From Cysteiniphilum litorale (GTDB lineage: Bacteria; Pseudomonadota; Gammaproteobacteria; Francisellales; Francisellaceae), in contig NZ_QLIQ01000017.1 in NCBI RefSeq assembly GCF_003428165.1, positions 1 to 62,677 on the forward strand: 62,677 nt of DNA, in the 5' to 3' direction. Every line of letters begins with the position of its first letter. The stretch's first letter is position 1. A program made the position numbers and the translations under genes. Positions 19,396 to 28,806 of the stretch are shown one piece after another. Below the pieces are notes generated by a model. It did no database searches. It saw only the letters and a list, made by a program, of their open reading frames with translations, and was not told where the DNA came from.

Positions 19396-19501
19396 AATTT
19401 TCCTTGATGTAAGTGGTGGTTAGTCAAAAAGCTATTCTAATTTAACAAAGCAACGGAAACTTTGAAGTGACTTGACGTTACATTTGATGTTGTCTTAAGT
19501 G

Positions 19502-21055
19502 CTAGAATACCCCAGCCCAATTAGCTACAGCCTTAAAGTTTTCGTCTGTACCATTAAAAGAAAACATATTCTCAAAACTCGTCAATCCATGAGCATTACT
19601 AAATTTATCGATATTAGCTCTATAAAAATTTTTCCTTGCCGCAAGGGGTTCCTTTCCACTATTTTTCGAAATATTAAAATTATCATTAAGTTCTGCTAAG
19701 CCATTCTCAGGTATTGGTGTTGTTGCTAGTGCCTCCTCAAAGGTTGGCATGGAATCGAAATTAAGCGATTTTCCGTTGTATCTAGGGATGACTATTTCCC
19801 TTGGCATGGAGGCATGGATTCCGGTGTGAATGATAGCATTTGCTGCAAAGTTTATGCCAAAATTCTGTAAATTAACCCCTTTTTGTAATCCGGTGGCGAT
19901 GCTTAGGCTCTCTTGAGCGATAGCGCTTGCTGCAGACTTAGCTATCACATGTGCAGCCATATTTGAAGTAACCTGACCAATGCCGTATCCTGCCGCTTCT
20001 CCTGCGGCAAGAGTGCCAAGACCAACGACCACATTTTTCCAACCGGTAGAGCGCATTTGATGCGTCCAGTTTTTGCCGGTTCCAGCATCCGCGATAGAGT
20101 CTGCAATAACTGGAGTGGTGACTGCAACACCAATCGATGCAGCCGATAATGTGCTGGTATAGCCAGCAACAACAGCGGGGGTTGCTGCACCGCCTGTTGC
20201 CATAATCGCTAAGGCAGAAGCAATAGCAGTTAGCCCAAGACCAATGCCCATATCAATTTTTTGCCATTTACTCATATGTCCTGAGGGATCAAATGCCATA
20301 ATGGGGTTATTATCACTGTAGGCATAGCCATTAATGCCCCCTTGATCAAATGGCGATAAACTATCGTATTTCAGAAATAAACGCAGTCTTGGGCTGTAGC
20401 TGCGATAACCACTTCCTAAAAACTGATTGCCAGTAACCTGATCTGTAAGCATATCATTGTAGCCCTTACTTGAGTCAGCTAAGTCAAATACATCAAATGT
20501 TGCGCTATCTGGCTTCATGTCACTTTGGTAACCAAAGGGTAAATAGCGATAGAAGTGAGCAAGTTGCTGGGATTGATCAATAAGAGTAACAACGCTACCA
20601 AAATTATTCTGTAAGTAATATGAGGCTTTTATTTGATTGTTTGTAACAGACAACTGCCCATGTTCAAAATAATGCGTGATATCGTTAACTTGCACGTCAT
20701 CCAGAATTCGTCGATCCTGATAAAAATGATAAAGTGGTTCACTTTGATTGAAGGACTCTGCCATTTGCTGATTCAGTGCATCATAGCGGTACTCGATAGT
20801 ATTACCATTGGTTTGCAATACTTTTATTAGCTCGTCATCGCTGTCGTATGTTAGGTGGTTGGCTTGATCATCGAACGAGATATTACCATTTTGATCATAT
20901 TGAATGGTTTTAACAACGCCATCTTCAATGATGCTACGCAATTGGTCTGGGTTACTGGGATAATTTAACGTGGCATATGCGTGCCCGTAAGTGTAAAGCA
21001 ATACTAAAGGCACTAAACTAAAATAGCTCAATCCTATGTGGCAAAAGTTTCGCAT
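19502..21055 (-). CDS. Secreted Rhs-core cartridge protein 4
   Basis: 517 residues. Signal peptide (YFSLVPLVLLYTYGHAYA), YD units (QYDQNGNISFDDQ, IEYRYDALNQQ), Rhs core at about 145-260 with YRYLPFGYQSD, FLGSGYRSYSP, YDSLSPFDQGG and DPSGH. Then a Gly/Ala-rich hydrophobic segment, NWTHQMRSTGWKNVV near 330 (a motif shared with cartridges 1 and 2), and a 100-residue tip from about 418 (PREIVIPRYNGKS to WAGVF) that is unique. No active-site signature is recognisable in the tip. It lies directly before the shell gene (106 bp) and 9 bp after the small secreted paralogue C, so the shell has a cartridge gene on each side. Confidence 0.8.
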   Translation of the reverse strand: MRNFCHIGLSYFSLVPLVLLYTYGHAYATLNYPSNPDQLRSIIEDGVVKTIQYDQNGNISFDDQANHLTYDSDDELIKVLQTNGNTIEYRYDALNQQMAESFNQSEPLYHFYQDRRILDDVQVNDITHYFEHGQLSVTNNQIKASYYLQNNFGSVVTLIDQSQQLAHFYRYLPFGYQSDMKPDSATFDVFDLADSSKGYNDMLTDQVTGNQFLGSGYRSYSPRLRLFLKYDSLSPFDQGGINGYAYSDNNPIMAFDPSGHMSKWQKIDMGIGLGLTAIASALAIMATGGAATPAVVAGYTSTLSAASIGVAVTTPVIADSIADAGTGKNWTHQMRSTGWKNVVVGLGTLAAGEAAGYGIGQVTSNMAAHVIAKSAASAIAQESLSIATGLQKGVNLQNFGINFAANAIIHTGIHASMPREIVIPRYNGKSLNFDSMPTFEEALATTPIPENGLAELNDNFNISKNSGKEPLAARKNFYRANIDKFSNAHGLTSFENMFSFNGTDENFKAVANWAGVF

Positions 21056-21064
21056 GGTATGTCC

Positions 21065-21562
21065 TTATCTACTCACTAGCCTTACCTTCCTGAAACTATC
21101 GAACACTAATCGGTAGTGGCTGCCAAAGTTATAAGATACGGGAAAATCGGTTGAAAAATCGTTTAAAATATCTGTTTCTGCTATTTTATTACCATCTACA
21201 ACGATTATGTCATTGTATGTTGTATATGCTCTGCCATCTTGCACAGGCTCATGTTTAAAAGTGAGGATGGTAGAACTGCCATCTGCGGTTTTTAATACCC
21301 AAGAAGCACGTTTATTAGCGCTATTGCAGGTTCTAGAATCTTTGTCCATAAAAATAGAAAGCTCAGCATCTTGTGGATTGATATTAAGCGTGTGCGGTCT
21401 CACATACGACACACATTTAGAATATTTATGTCCGGTAATGTAGTTGACTGATAGCTGTGTGTCATTGGCATTATTTTGAAAAGTAACAGGATGTGAGCCG
21501 GAGGCAAAAGCACTCATGCTGCTTAGCAGTCCCAGTGTGATGCATAATTTAATGGTTCGCAT
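21065..21562 (-). CDS. Small secreted two-cysteine protein, paralogue C
   Basis: 165 residues from the ATG at 21562, chosen for its AAGGAG 8 bases upstream and the signal peptide that follows (KLCITLGLLSSMSAFAS); the frame is open much further upstream. Mature start HPVTFQNNANDTQLSVNY, then GHKYSKCVSYVRP and DKDSRTCNSANKRASW, then strands such as STILTFKHEP. It heads the long minus-strand run and is only 9 bp before cartridge 4, which ties the family to the Rhs system by likely co-transcription. Confidence 0.75.
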   Translation of the reverse strand: MRTIKLCITLGLLSSMSAFASGSHPVTFQNNANDTQLSVNYITGHKYSKCVSYVRPHTLNINPQDAELSIFMDKDSRTCNSANKRASWVLKTADGSSTILTFKHEPVQDGRAYTTYNDIIVVDGNKIAETDILNDFSTDFPVSYNFGSHYRLVFDSFRKVRLVSR

Positions 21563-21838
21563 ATAAAAACTCCTTGGGTTTATGAAAAATATTAAACTTG
21601 TTAATGCTCTTATTAGGCTAAAGCATAGGGGTATCATAACGAGATAATACATATGCACCAGTAACTTAAGGTTCTTTGTGATTGATTTTAGAGCTTTAGG
21701 AGTGATCAATCGAGTTAATAAAGTGACCTGTGGTTGCTTGTGGGGGCAAAGTGCTTAGTGGTACATTCACGTTGTGGTCATGGTTAAGAATAAAAAGCCG
21801 TGGTCACACCAAACTTAAATTTAGCCACAAGGAGATAT

Positions 21839-22306
21839 ATGAAACTAAAACAGTTAACCCCAGTACTTTTTCTAATCATTAGCAGTCACGCTTTTGCCGC
21901 ATCCTCGCATCTTGTTACTTTTCAGAATAATGCTGGAGGTGATGTCAATGTGAATTATCTAAAAGGGCATGCCTATTCAAAATGTGTGTCTTATGTTGAT
22001 CCAGCACATCTAACTATTCCAATGAATGCTGCGAAGACATCAGTGTTTGAAGATCGTGATAGTAGGTCTTGTTTAAATGGTAATAAAAGAGCTTCTTGGG
22101 AAATTATTGCGCCTAATATAGATAAAATAGTGATTACTTTGGAGCATAAAAAAATTGGAACCCGTTGGCGAACTTTTTTCTCGACAGAGCATGGCATCGT
22201 AGCAACTCCAACCAAGGTCTATTTTGATAAACTACGCTATGCGCTAGATATTAAAGATATTAATACAATCACTATTTTAAAGTGCACCTTACCTTGGCAG
22301 TGTTGA
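21839..22306 (+). CDS. Small secreted two-cysteine protein, paralogue D
   Basis: 155 residues from the ATG at 21839, with AAGGAG just upstream (21829-21834) and a signal peptide (LFLIISSHAFAASS). Mature part begins HLVTFQNNAGGDVNVNYL and keeps GHAYSKCVSYVDP and DRDSRSCLNGNKRASW. The extreme C-terminus adds two more cysteines (LKCTLPWQC) that the other three copies lack. It diverges from paralogue C across 276 bp that should hold promoters for both. Nothing but a CCAAAG/CTTTGG inverted pair is seen in the 158 bp that follow. Confidence 0.7.
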   Translation: MKLKQLTPVLFLIISSHAFAASSHLVTFQNNAGGDVNVNYLKGHAYSKCVSYVDPAHLTIPMNAAKTSVFEDRDSRSCLNGNKRASWEIIAPNIDKIVITLEHKKIGTRWRTFFSTEHGIVATPTKVYFDKLRYALDIKDINTITILKCTLPWQC

Positions 22307-22464
22307 TATCACTGTTTTAAAATAATGCACGAGCAGTATTGCAAAAAATCCCAGATATTAACACAAACCAACTAGCCAAAGATCAGGTTTTTAGGCTACA
22401 CTTTGGGTGGGAATTAAATTACAACGATATTCCGATAATCAACATTTAAAAGGAGCTTAAATTT

Positions 22465-22848
22465 ATGAATAAAGTAATTAGACCAAAACGTGTGTATGCA
22501 GCCATTTGGATGCTCTATGGTGTGAGTATTCTGGGGCTGTTGGATTTAATGACATCCTCGACTTTAGTTATGGTGCCAATGGAGCATGTTTGGCTTGACG
22601 TGGTTGCTTACATTGTGCTCATTGCAGTCGCATTTGTAATTAGTCTGGGGGTTAAAGCGGCAAAATGGATTTATATAATCCTTGCGATTATCTGGTATGC
22701 ATTTTTAATCTTTTATTTGCCAGAGCACGCCAGTCACCCGCTTAATTTTTGGTTAGTGTTTATTGAAATTATTTTAATCATTGCCGCATTTTATATTTTG
22801 TATCAGCCAAAAGCCGTGCGTTGGTTTAATAAGACGCAAAGTGTGTAA
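22465..22848 (+). CDS. Small four-helix integral membrane protein
   Basis: 127 residues with four strongly hydrophobic segments (about 10-30, 42-62, 67-88, 95-115) and a basic N-terminus (NKVIRPKRVYA). AAAAGGAG precedes the ATG. It belongs to the broad class of small uncharacterised inner-membrane proteins; no motif suggests transport or enzymatic activity. It ends 6 bp from the convergent amidohydrolase gene. Confidence 0.6.
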   Translation: MNKVIRPKRVYAAIWMLYGVSILGLLDLMTSSTLVMVPMEHVWLDVVAYIVLIAVAFVISLGVKAAKWIYIILAIIWYAFLIFYLPEHASHPLNFWLVFIEIILIIAAFYILYQPKAVRWFNKTQSV

Positions 22849-22854
22849 CTTCCT

Positions 22855-24024
22855 TTACTGATAGCCTAAGCATAGCGCTAAGTAATACTTCACACCATAG
22901 ATCATGGCATTCACAGATAAGTCAAAGGTTGGTTCATGCACCATCGAGGTGAAGCCTAAAGTTTCATTACGCACGCCTAAAAATGCATAACATGCTGGAA
23001 TCTCTTTGGCAAAGTAGGAGAAGTCCTCTGATGCCATCCATGGGATATGAGATAGTAGCGTGTTTTTCTCACCGACCACATGATTTGCTGCGGCAATGGA
23101 TTTTTGTGCGCAGTTGGCATCATTTTGCGTTTCAGGATAACCAGGCAGATAATCGATATCAACCGATCCAGCATAAGTAGCGGCAATGCCATTGGCAATT
23201 TCATATAAGCGCTTTTTAACGAGCTCGCGCGCAGCTTGGCTAAGATAACGAATACAGCCCTTAAGTTTAGCCTTATCGGCAATCACATTATAAGCACTGC
23301 CAATATTAAGTGCGGTGATAGAAAGCACTGCAGGGTCAAAGCTTGAAAGGTTTCTTGAGGCAATCGTTTGCACAGCGTTGACAAATTGCGTTGCCATAAT
23401 CATCGGATCATTGGTCGTGTATGGCGTGCTCGCATGCCCACCTTTACCGATAAAGGTAAGATCAAATAGATCAACACCGGCTAAGGCGACAGGTTGGCAA
23501 ATTTGCATTTTCCCTTCATCAATCGAGGGTAAGACATGGATACCATAAATAGCGCTAACACCTGCTAATGCACCATCTTTGATCATTGCCAGTGCGCCAC
23601 CGGGTAAAACCTCTTCAGAAGGTTGAAATAAGAAGCGTACATTAATTTTTAATTGAGCTTTTTGAGTAACCAATGTATGCGCTGTGGTGAGCACCATTGC
23701 ACAATGCGCATCATGCCCGCACATATGTGCTTTGCCATCGATGGTTGACTTATAATCACACGTGTTTTGCTCGTGTATGGGTAACGCATCCATGTCAGCG
23801 CGCAGTGCAATCATCGGGTAATCAGGGTTGACAATCAAATCAGCAATAAGTCCTGTTTTGCCAATATTGCGCTTAATCGTTAATCCAAGCGTCTGTAGTT
23901 TGCCCGCGATAAAATCGGCAGTATTTTCAACATCAAAGCCAAGTTCGGGGTGGCGGTGAATATGCTCACGCACTTCGCGTAAATAGTTTTGATCAATCGT
24001 TAAGTCGTCAATGGTATTAGGCAT
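22855..24024 (-). CDS. M20-family amidohydrolase (N-acyl-amino-acid / hippurate hydrolase type)
   Basis: 389 residues, cytoplasmic. Metallopeptidase M20D features in order: HRHPELGF near residue 19, RADMDALPI near 80, the metal site MCGHDAHCAM near 104, FQPSEE near 140, GIHV near 168, ASEDFSYF and the final metal histidine MVHEP. Such enzymes remove acyl groups from N-acylated amino acids. A strong AAAGGAG precedes the ATG at 24024, and the start overlaps the end of the antiporter gene by 8 bp, so the pair is translationally coupled. Substrate cannot be decided from sequence. Confidence 0.85.
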   Translation of the reverse strand: MPNTIDDLTIDQNYLREVREHIHRHPELGFDVENTADFIAGKLQTLGLTIKRNIGKTGLIADLIVNPDYPMIALRADMDALPIHEQNTCDYKSTIDGKAHMCGHDAHCAMVLTTAHTLVTQKAQLKINVRFLFQPSEEVLPGGALAMIKDGALAGVSAIYGIHVLPSIDEGKMQICQPVALAGVDLFDLTFIGKGGHASTPYTTNDPMIMATQFVNAVQTIASRNLSSFDPAVLSITALNIGSAYNVIADKAKLKGCIRYLSQAARELVKKRLYEIANGIAATYAGSVDIDYLPGYPETQNDANCAQKSIAAANHVVGEKNTLLSHIPWMASEDFSYFAKEIPACYAFLGVRNETLGFTSMVHEPTFDLSVNAMIYGVKYYLALCLGYQ

Positions 24025-25231
24025 TGAGAGTCTCCTTTTTTGACAAATGTTTAAGTGTGTTTGCTGTAACCAATGAGGCAGTTAAGCAGCTGATTAAAAT
24101 CAGCAAAATGGTACTGTTTAAAATCGCATTACTTAAAATACCTGTTTTATAGCCGACCAAAATAATCGCTAAAGTTGTAGCAGCGTGCGCGCTACTTAAG
24201 CCAAAGATTAAACGACCATCAAGAGGTGATAGTTTAAGTGTAAGCTGGGTAAATTTAGCGGCAAGCCATTTACTTAAAAGCGCAACAATGATTAAAGTAA
24301 TCGCGATACCTAAGACATGATGAATATCAACAAGCACATATAAGTTCACAATCATACCAACGCTAATCAGAAAAACTGGAATAAACAAAGTATCACCAAT
24401 AAAATGAATTTCGGCCTTTAATTTTTTCTTTTTGGCAACAAAACGATTTAAGGATAGACCTGCAAAAAACGCGCCAATAATCGCATCAACCCCGATGATC
24501 TCAGCAAGTAATGCCAACAGAAAAACGACTAATAGCACAAAGGTGTAGTGCAGACTTTTCTTGCGCGCAAAGAGATAAAAAAATCCCTTAGCAATATAGG
24601 GGATAACAATAAAGGCAATCAAACTAAAAAGGATAAAACCAATGACAAGACTTATTAGCATTATCATACTGCTACCTTCTTGATGCAGTCCGGTAACCAA
24701 TGCCAGAATAAGTAGCACTACTGTATCGGTAATAATGGTGCCGCCCACGGCAATGGCAACTGCTTGGCGTTTGGCGTGTCCTTTTTTACTGACCATCGGG
24801 TAAGCGATTAAAGTGTGAGTTGAAAACATAATCGCAACAAGGATTGCTGCATTGGCTTGAAAACCAAAGCCATAATGAAAAACGGGAAAACCTATAGTAA
24901 AAGGGATAATAAAGGTTAGTATGCCAAAGAGTATGCTTTTGCGTTTATGTAGTTTAAACTCCTTCATCTCAAGCTCAAGACCTGCTAGAAACATAATATA
25001 AAGGAGCCCCGTGGTAGCAAAAATCGTTACCGCAAGGTTTTGATCTAAAATATTTAAGGCATGGGGGCCGACGATAATACCGGTGATAATCAGCCCGATA
25101 ATGCTCGGTATTTTGCTGTAATGACAAATTACTTTAGCCGCAAGAATGAGCACTAAAACAACGGCAAAAATGCTTACAGGATTATCTAGCGGTAGGGTAA
25201 ATAAGTGTTTAAGCGTCTCAAGCGTATGCAT
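24017..25231 (-). CDS. Cation/proton antiporter, CPA2 type
   Basis: 404 residues with about 12 hydrophobic helices and the Na+/H+ exchanger fold of the KefB/GerN group (IPSIIGLIITGIIVGPHAL near residue 40, ELEMKEF, DAIIGAFFAGLSL with the conserved aspartate). It lacks the C-terminal TrkA-N nucleotide-binding domain of KefB/C, so it is a membrane-only antiporter. The downstream amidohydrolase overlaps it by 8 bp. Ion (Na+ or K+) unknown. Confidence 0.8.
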   Translation of the reverse strand: MHTLETLKHLFTLPLDNPVSIFAVVLVLILAAKVICHYSKIPSIIGLIITGIIVGPHALNILDQNLAVTIFATTGLLYIMFLAGLELEMKEFKLHKRKSILFGILTFIIPFTIGFPVFHYGFGFQANAAILVAIMFSTHTLIAYPMVSKKGHAKRQAVAIAVGGTIITDTVVLLILALVTGLHQEGSSMIMLISLVIGFILFSLIAFIVIPYIAKGFFYLFARKKSLHYTFVLLVVFLLALLAEIIGVDAIIGAFFAGLSLNRFVAKKKKLKAEIHFIGDTLFIPVFLISVGMIVNLYVLVDIHHVLGIAITLIIVALLSKWLAAKFTQLTLKLSPLDGRLIFGLSSAHAATTLAIILVGYKTGILSNAILNSTILLILISCLTASLVTANTLKHLSKKETLNA

Positions 25232-25260
25232 GAATAATCCTTGTTAATTATGTTTTGAAA

Positions 25261-25282
25261 GGCGTATGCAATACGCCCCTAC
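25261..25282. repeat. Palindromic repeat, GCGTATGCAATACGC family
   Basis: One copy of a short palindrome (GGCGTATGCAATACGCC then CCTAC) lying between lolA and the antiporter gene. The same unit occurs as a tandem cluster at 60643-60762. Confidence 0.7.
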
Positions 25283-25310
25283 GTAATTACTATTATCGGC
25301 AAAGTTGTTT

Positions 25311-26039
25311 TTAACCTAATACATCAACACCTTTAGGTGGCGTGAAATCATAGGTTTTAGCAGGGATCTTTGCAGTAGAAATATCATAAAATTCAATATG
25401 CGTGGACTGCCCAACTTCTGTTTGGATAAGCATGGACTTTGGTGTGCTGCCAGCGAAAGTAATATCGATATATTTAATCAAAGATTGATCATTCACTTTA
25501 GGTGTTAAGCGATAAGTGTGCTCGCCATTTTGTGTTATGCTAAAGAGCTTTTGCAATACTTTACTATCACCGGTTAATAGCAGCAAATACGGTGCTTGTG
25601 AGATGTTTTTCGGCACCTCACTAATTGTGACTTGCTCTAAATCTTCATCATAGTTCCAAAGTTTTTGACCATTGGATAACAGCATTTGTTTTTGTGGCGA
25701 CTCAACTTGCCATTTAAAAAAGCTTGGTTTGCTTACCCATAATTCACCCGTGCTCGTTTCTTTAATGCCTTGTTGTGGATTAACTAAACTTTGGCGAAAT
25801 TTGGCATGCATGTTTTTAAGGTTGGTTAATAACCTAAACAATGTACTATCAGCATCATTATTCTTGATATTTTCGATATTCTTAGAATTCTCAAGAGTGG
25901 CAGTTTTAGTTGCTATTGGTGTGCTGTTTTTGTCCGCTGCAAACGCAGGCTTTAGTAGTACGCCAGAGAGTAGGGTGATGGAGGTTAAACCTAAAAGACT
26001 ATATTTAACCAACGGCTGTATTTTTTGTATATTGTTCAT
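25311..26039 (-). CDS. lolA: Outer-membrane lipoprotein carrier protein LolA
   Basis: About 242 residues from the ATG at 26039, which has AAGG 8 bases upstream; a GTG at 26048 overlapping the ftsK stop is the alternative. Signal peptide or anchor at about 10-35 (YSLLGLTSITLLSGVLLKPAFA), then a Lys/Asn/Thr-rich spacer, then the LolA fold from about 70 with GELWVSKPSFFKWQVESP and KLWNYDEDLEQVTI. LolA carries lipoproteins from LolCDE across the periplasm to LolB. The long spacer before the fold is unusual compared with the roughly 200-residue E. coli protein. The gene follows ftsK directly, as in many gammaproteobacteria. Confidence 0.9.
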   Translation of the reverse strand: MNNIQKIQPLVKYSLLGLTSITLLSGVLLKPAFAADKNSTPIATKTATLENSKNIENIKNNDADSTLFRLLTNLKNMHAKFRQSLVNPQQGIKETSTGELWVSKPSFFKWQVESPQKQMLLSNGQKLWNYDEDLEQVTISEVPKNISQAPYLLLLTGDSKVLQKLFSITQNGEHTYRLTPKVNDQSLIKYIDITFAGSTPKSMLIQTEVGQSTHIEFYDISTAKIPAKTYDFTPPKGVDVLG

Positions 26040-26044
26040 CGCTG

Positions 26045-28666
26045 TCACCTTTTTACCAGTACTTCGCGCATACCATTGCTTTGCATTTCGCTAACAAGAC
26101 CAGCTGCTTCCATTTCCTCTATTAAACGTGCTGAGCGGTTATAGCCAATACGCAAGCGGCGTTGGATGTTTGAAATTGATGCGCGCTGTGTTTCAAGTAC
26201 GATTTTAACGGCTTCATCGTACAGTGGATCAGTGCTATCAGCACCAGTCTCGCTGTCACCTCCTTCTTCATCTTCACTAGCGGTGATGCTATCGATATAT
26301 TCAGGCTCGCCCATTTCTTTCCATGCAGCGACCACGCGATGTACCTCATCATCATCGACAAAGGCGCCATGCACACGAGCAGGTACGCCTGAACCAGGCG
26401 GTAGATAAAGCATATCGCCATGACCTAGGAGCTGTTCAGCACCTTGTTGATCTAAAATGGTGCGCGAGTCAATCTTTGATGACACCTGAAAAGCGATACG
26501 TGTTGGAATGTTGGCTTTGATCAAACCCGTGACGACATCAACCGATGGGCGTTGTGTTGCAAGGATTAAGTGGATGCCTGCCGCTCGCGCTTTTTGTGCC
26601 AAGCGTGCAATCAGTTCCTCCACCTTTTTACCCACAACCATCATCATATCGGCAAACTCATCAGCAATGACAACGATGTAAGGTAGCTTCTCTAATAATG
26701 GCGCATCTTCATCGTGTCCTGGACGCAGCTTAAGCCACAGTGGATCTTTCATTGGATCGCCTGATTTTTCCGCTTCAAGGATTTTCTCATTTAATCCGGC
26801 AATGTTTCTAACACCCGCAGCTGCCATAAGTTCGTAACGTCGGTCCATTTCTTTAACACACCAACGTAGCGCATTAGCCGCCTCATTCATATCAGTAACA
26901 ACCGGTGTCAAAAGATGTGGTATACCTTCATAGATCGATAACTCAAGCATTTTTGGATCAATCATAATAAGACGCAGATCATCCGGTGCTGATTTATAAA
27001 GCATACTGATAATCATCGCATTGACACCAACTGATTTACCAGAACCAGTCGTTCCTGCAACCAATAGATGTGGCATTTTGGCAAGATTAGCTGTTTCAGG
27101 TGTGCCTGCAATGTCAACACCTAGCCCCATGGTCAAAGGTGAGCTTGATTCGATAAATTTATTATGCGCCAAAACTTCTTTTAAACGCACCATTTCACGC
27201 TTTTGATTCGGTAGTTCAAGACCCACATAAGGTTTGCCTGGAATCACTTCAACAACACGCACACGTGCGGCAGAGAGAGAACGTGCTAAATCTTGCGCTA
27301 AACCACTTAATTTACTAACCTTAACCCCAGGGGCTAGTTCAACTTCAAAGCGTGTGATTACAGGTCCTGGGTAACTGCCAACAACTTTAACCTGTACGCC
27401 AAAATCAGCCAGTTTCTCTTCCACCAATAACGCCATCTTTTGTAAGAACTCTTTAGAGATAAGCTCTTTTTTTGCTTCAGGATCATCAAGTAGATCTAAT
27501 GATGGTAGACCAGTAATTTTATCGGTCTTATTTTTAGGTTTTTTAGATATTGATGACTTACTTATAGGCACTGGTAAAGGGATGTCATTGATCTCAGGTA
27601 ATGCCTCATCATCAAGCGCTTTTGTTAGTGATTTTGGTGTGAATTCATCATCAAAAGGCTCAAAAGAGATCTCGCGATCATCTATGTGTTGATTAATGCC
27701 TGGATCATTGTAACTCAAGTGATCAAGTGTATCATGCTCAGCCATTAAGTTATCTTGCTGTTGTTCTTTTTCTCTTTCTCGTTCTTTCTCAGCATTTTTT
27801 GCCAGTAATTTTTGCTCTTTTAACTCGGCCTTTTCATCCTTTTTTTGCTGCTTTAGCGCTTCTTTTTGCGCTTTTTGTTCAGCGCGCGCTAGCGCTCTTT
27901 GCTCTTTTTCTTCAGGAGAGCTTGTGAAAAAGTCTTTTATTGTCATCACAATAAAACGAATAAGAGCAGCAAGTGAGCGAATCCAAAAACCACCTGAAAA
28001 CAAGGTTAATCCTAAGGCAAAAGCAACAATAAGCACCAAAATACTGCCGGCAGTGCTTAGGTATAAAATGGCATATTTAGCGACTTCCTGCCCTAAAATG
28101 CCGCCAGCGCCTTCAGGCATGTAGACACTAAAAACAGACAATCCAATCTGAGCCAATCCGCTTCCTGAAAACACCAATAAAATAGCACCAGCAAAACGCA
28201 TAAGCATCAGCAGTATGCTACTCTCAGCAAAGGTTTTACGCTCAAGGAAAAGCTGCCAGATGCCATAGACCAATAAAAAGGGAATCAAAAAACCAAAGAC
28301 GCCACAAATGCTTAAGATAATGTTGGCAGTATAAGCACCGACAATGCCGGCGTAATTGTAGACCTTATCTTGTGATTGCGCGATCGTCCAACCTGGGTCG
28401 TTACTGTTATATGAAAAAAGCGATAACAATAAAAACAAAGCAATCGCACCCATTAATACAAGCCAAGTAATCCGTAAGCGATCAACCAATAGTGGATGAA
28501 GCTCCTTTTTAACGGTTGCTTGATTGGCAGATTGTTTTGCTGTTTTAGCTGTTTTGTCGGCTCTAGTCTTCTTAGAATCCGCTTTTTGTGATGTGTTTTT
28601 CTTACTTTTACGCAGCAGCGCCACTCTTAATTCCTCATATTCATCGAGATTAAACGCCCTTATCAT
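26045..28666 (-). CDS. ftsK: DNA translocase FtsK
   Basis: 873 residues. A short basic Lys/Thr-rich N-terminal tail (about 18-55) precedes four transmembrane helices (about 65-240). A charged linker rich in Lys, Glu and Gln (about 250-320) follows, then the motor: Walker A GTTGSGKS near 538 and Walker [12 protein letters not shown] near 667. The C-terminal gamma winged helix (about 805-873, [20 protein letters not shown]) reads polar KOPS sites and activates XerCD at dif. FtsK sits at the septum and clears the chromosome terminus. It diverges from kbl across 140 bp. Confidence 0.95.
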   Translation of the reverse strand: MIRAFNLDEYEELRVALLRKSKKNTSQKADSKKTRADKTAKTAKQSANQATVKKELHPLLVDRLRITWLVLMGAIALFLLLSLFSYNSNDPGWTIAQSQDKVYNYAGIVGAYTANIILSICGVFGFLIPFLLVYGIWQLFLERKTFAESSILLMLMRFAGAILLVFSGSGLAQIGLSVFSVYMPEGAGGILGQEVAKYAILYLSTAGSILVLIVAFALGLTLFSGGFWIRSLAALIRFIVMTIKDFFTSSPEEKEQRALARAEQKAQKEALKQQKKDEKAELKEQKLLAKNAEKEREREKEQQQDNLMAEHDTLDHLSYNDPGINQHIDDREISFEPFDDEFTPKSLTKALDDEALPEINDIPLPVPISKSSISKKPKNKTDKITGLPSLDLLDDPEAKKELISKEFLQKMALLVEEKLADFGVQVKVVGSYPGPVITRFEVELAPGVKVSKLSGLAQDLARSLSAARVRVVEVIPGKPYVGLELPNQKREMVRLKEVLAHNKFIESSSPLTMGLGVDIAGTPETANLAKMPHLLVAGTTGSGKSVGVNAMIISMLYKSAPDDLRLIMIDPKMLELSIYEGIPHLLTPVVTDMNEAANALRWCVKEMDRRYELMAAAGVRNIAGLNEKILEAEKSGDPMKDPLWLKLRPGHDEDAPLLEKLPYIVVIADEFADMMMVVGKKVEELIARLAQKARAAGIHLILATQRPSVDVVTGLIKANIPTRIAFQVSSKIDSRTILDQQGAEQLLGHGDMLYLPPGSGVPARVHGAFVDDDEVHRVVAAWKEMGEPEYIDSITASEDEEGGDSETGADSTDPLYDEAVKIVLETQRASISNIQRRLRIGYNRSARLIEEMEAAGLVSEMQSNGMREVLVKR

Positions 28667-28806
28667 ACCAAGGGCAAAACAAAGCAGGCAACTCGTTTTG
28701 CCAGAATGTTGATAGATTAACGGTTGGGCTTGTAGCTAGCAGCGCTTCTCAGGTAGAATGGCGCAAGTTTATTTGCTATTAAAAAACTAACATAAGGAAA
28801 CTTAAG

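Noticed and set aside
3247-21055. Type VI secretion effector cluster
   Set aside because: No PAAR, VgrG, Hcp, EagR or immunity gene, and all Rhs proteins have Sec-type signal peptides.
24017-25231. KefB/KefC glutathione-gated potassium exporter
   Set aside because: Only the membrane exchanger part is present; the TrkA-N domain needed for Kef gating is missing.
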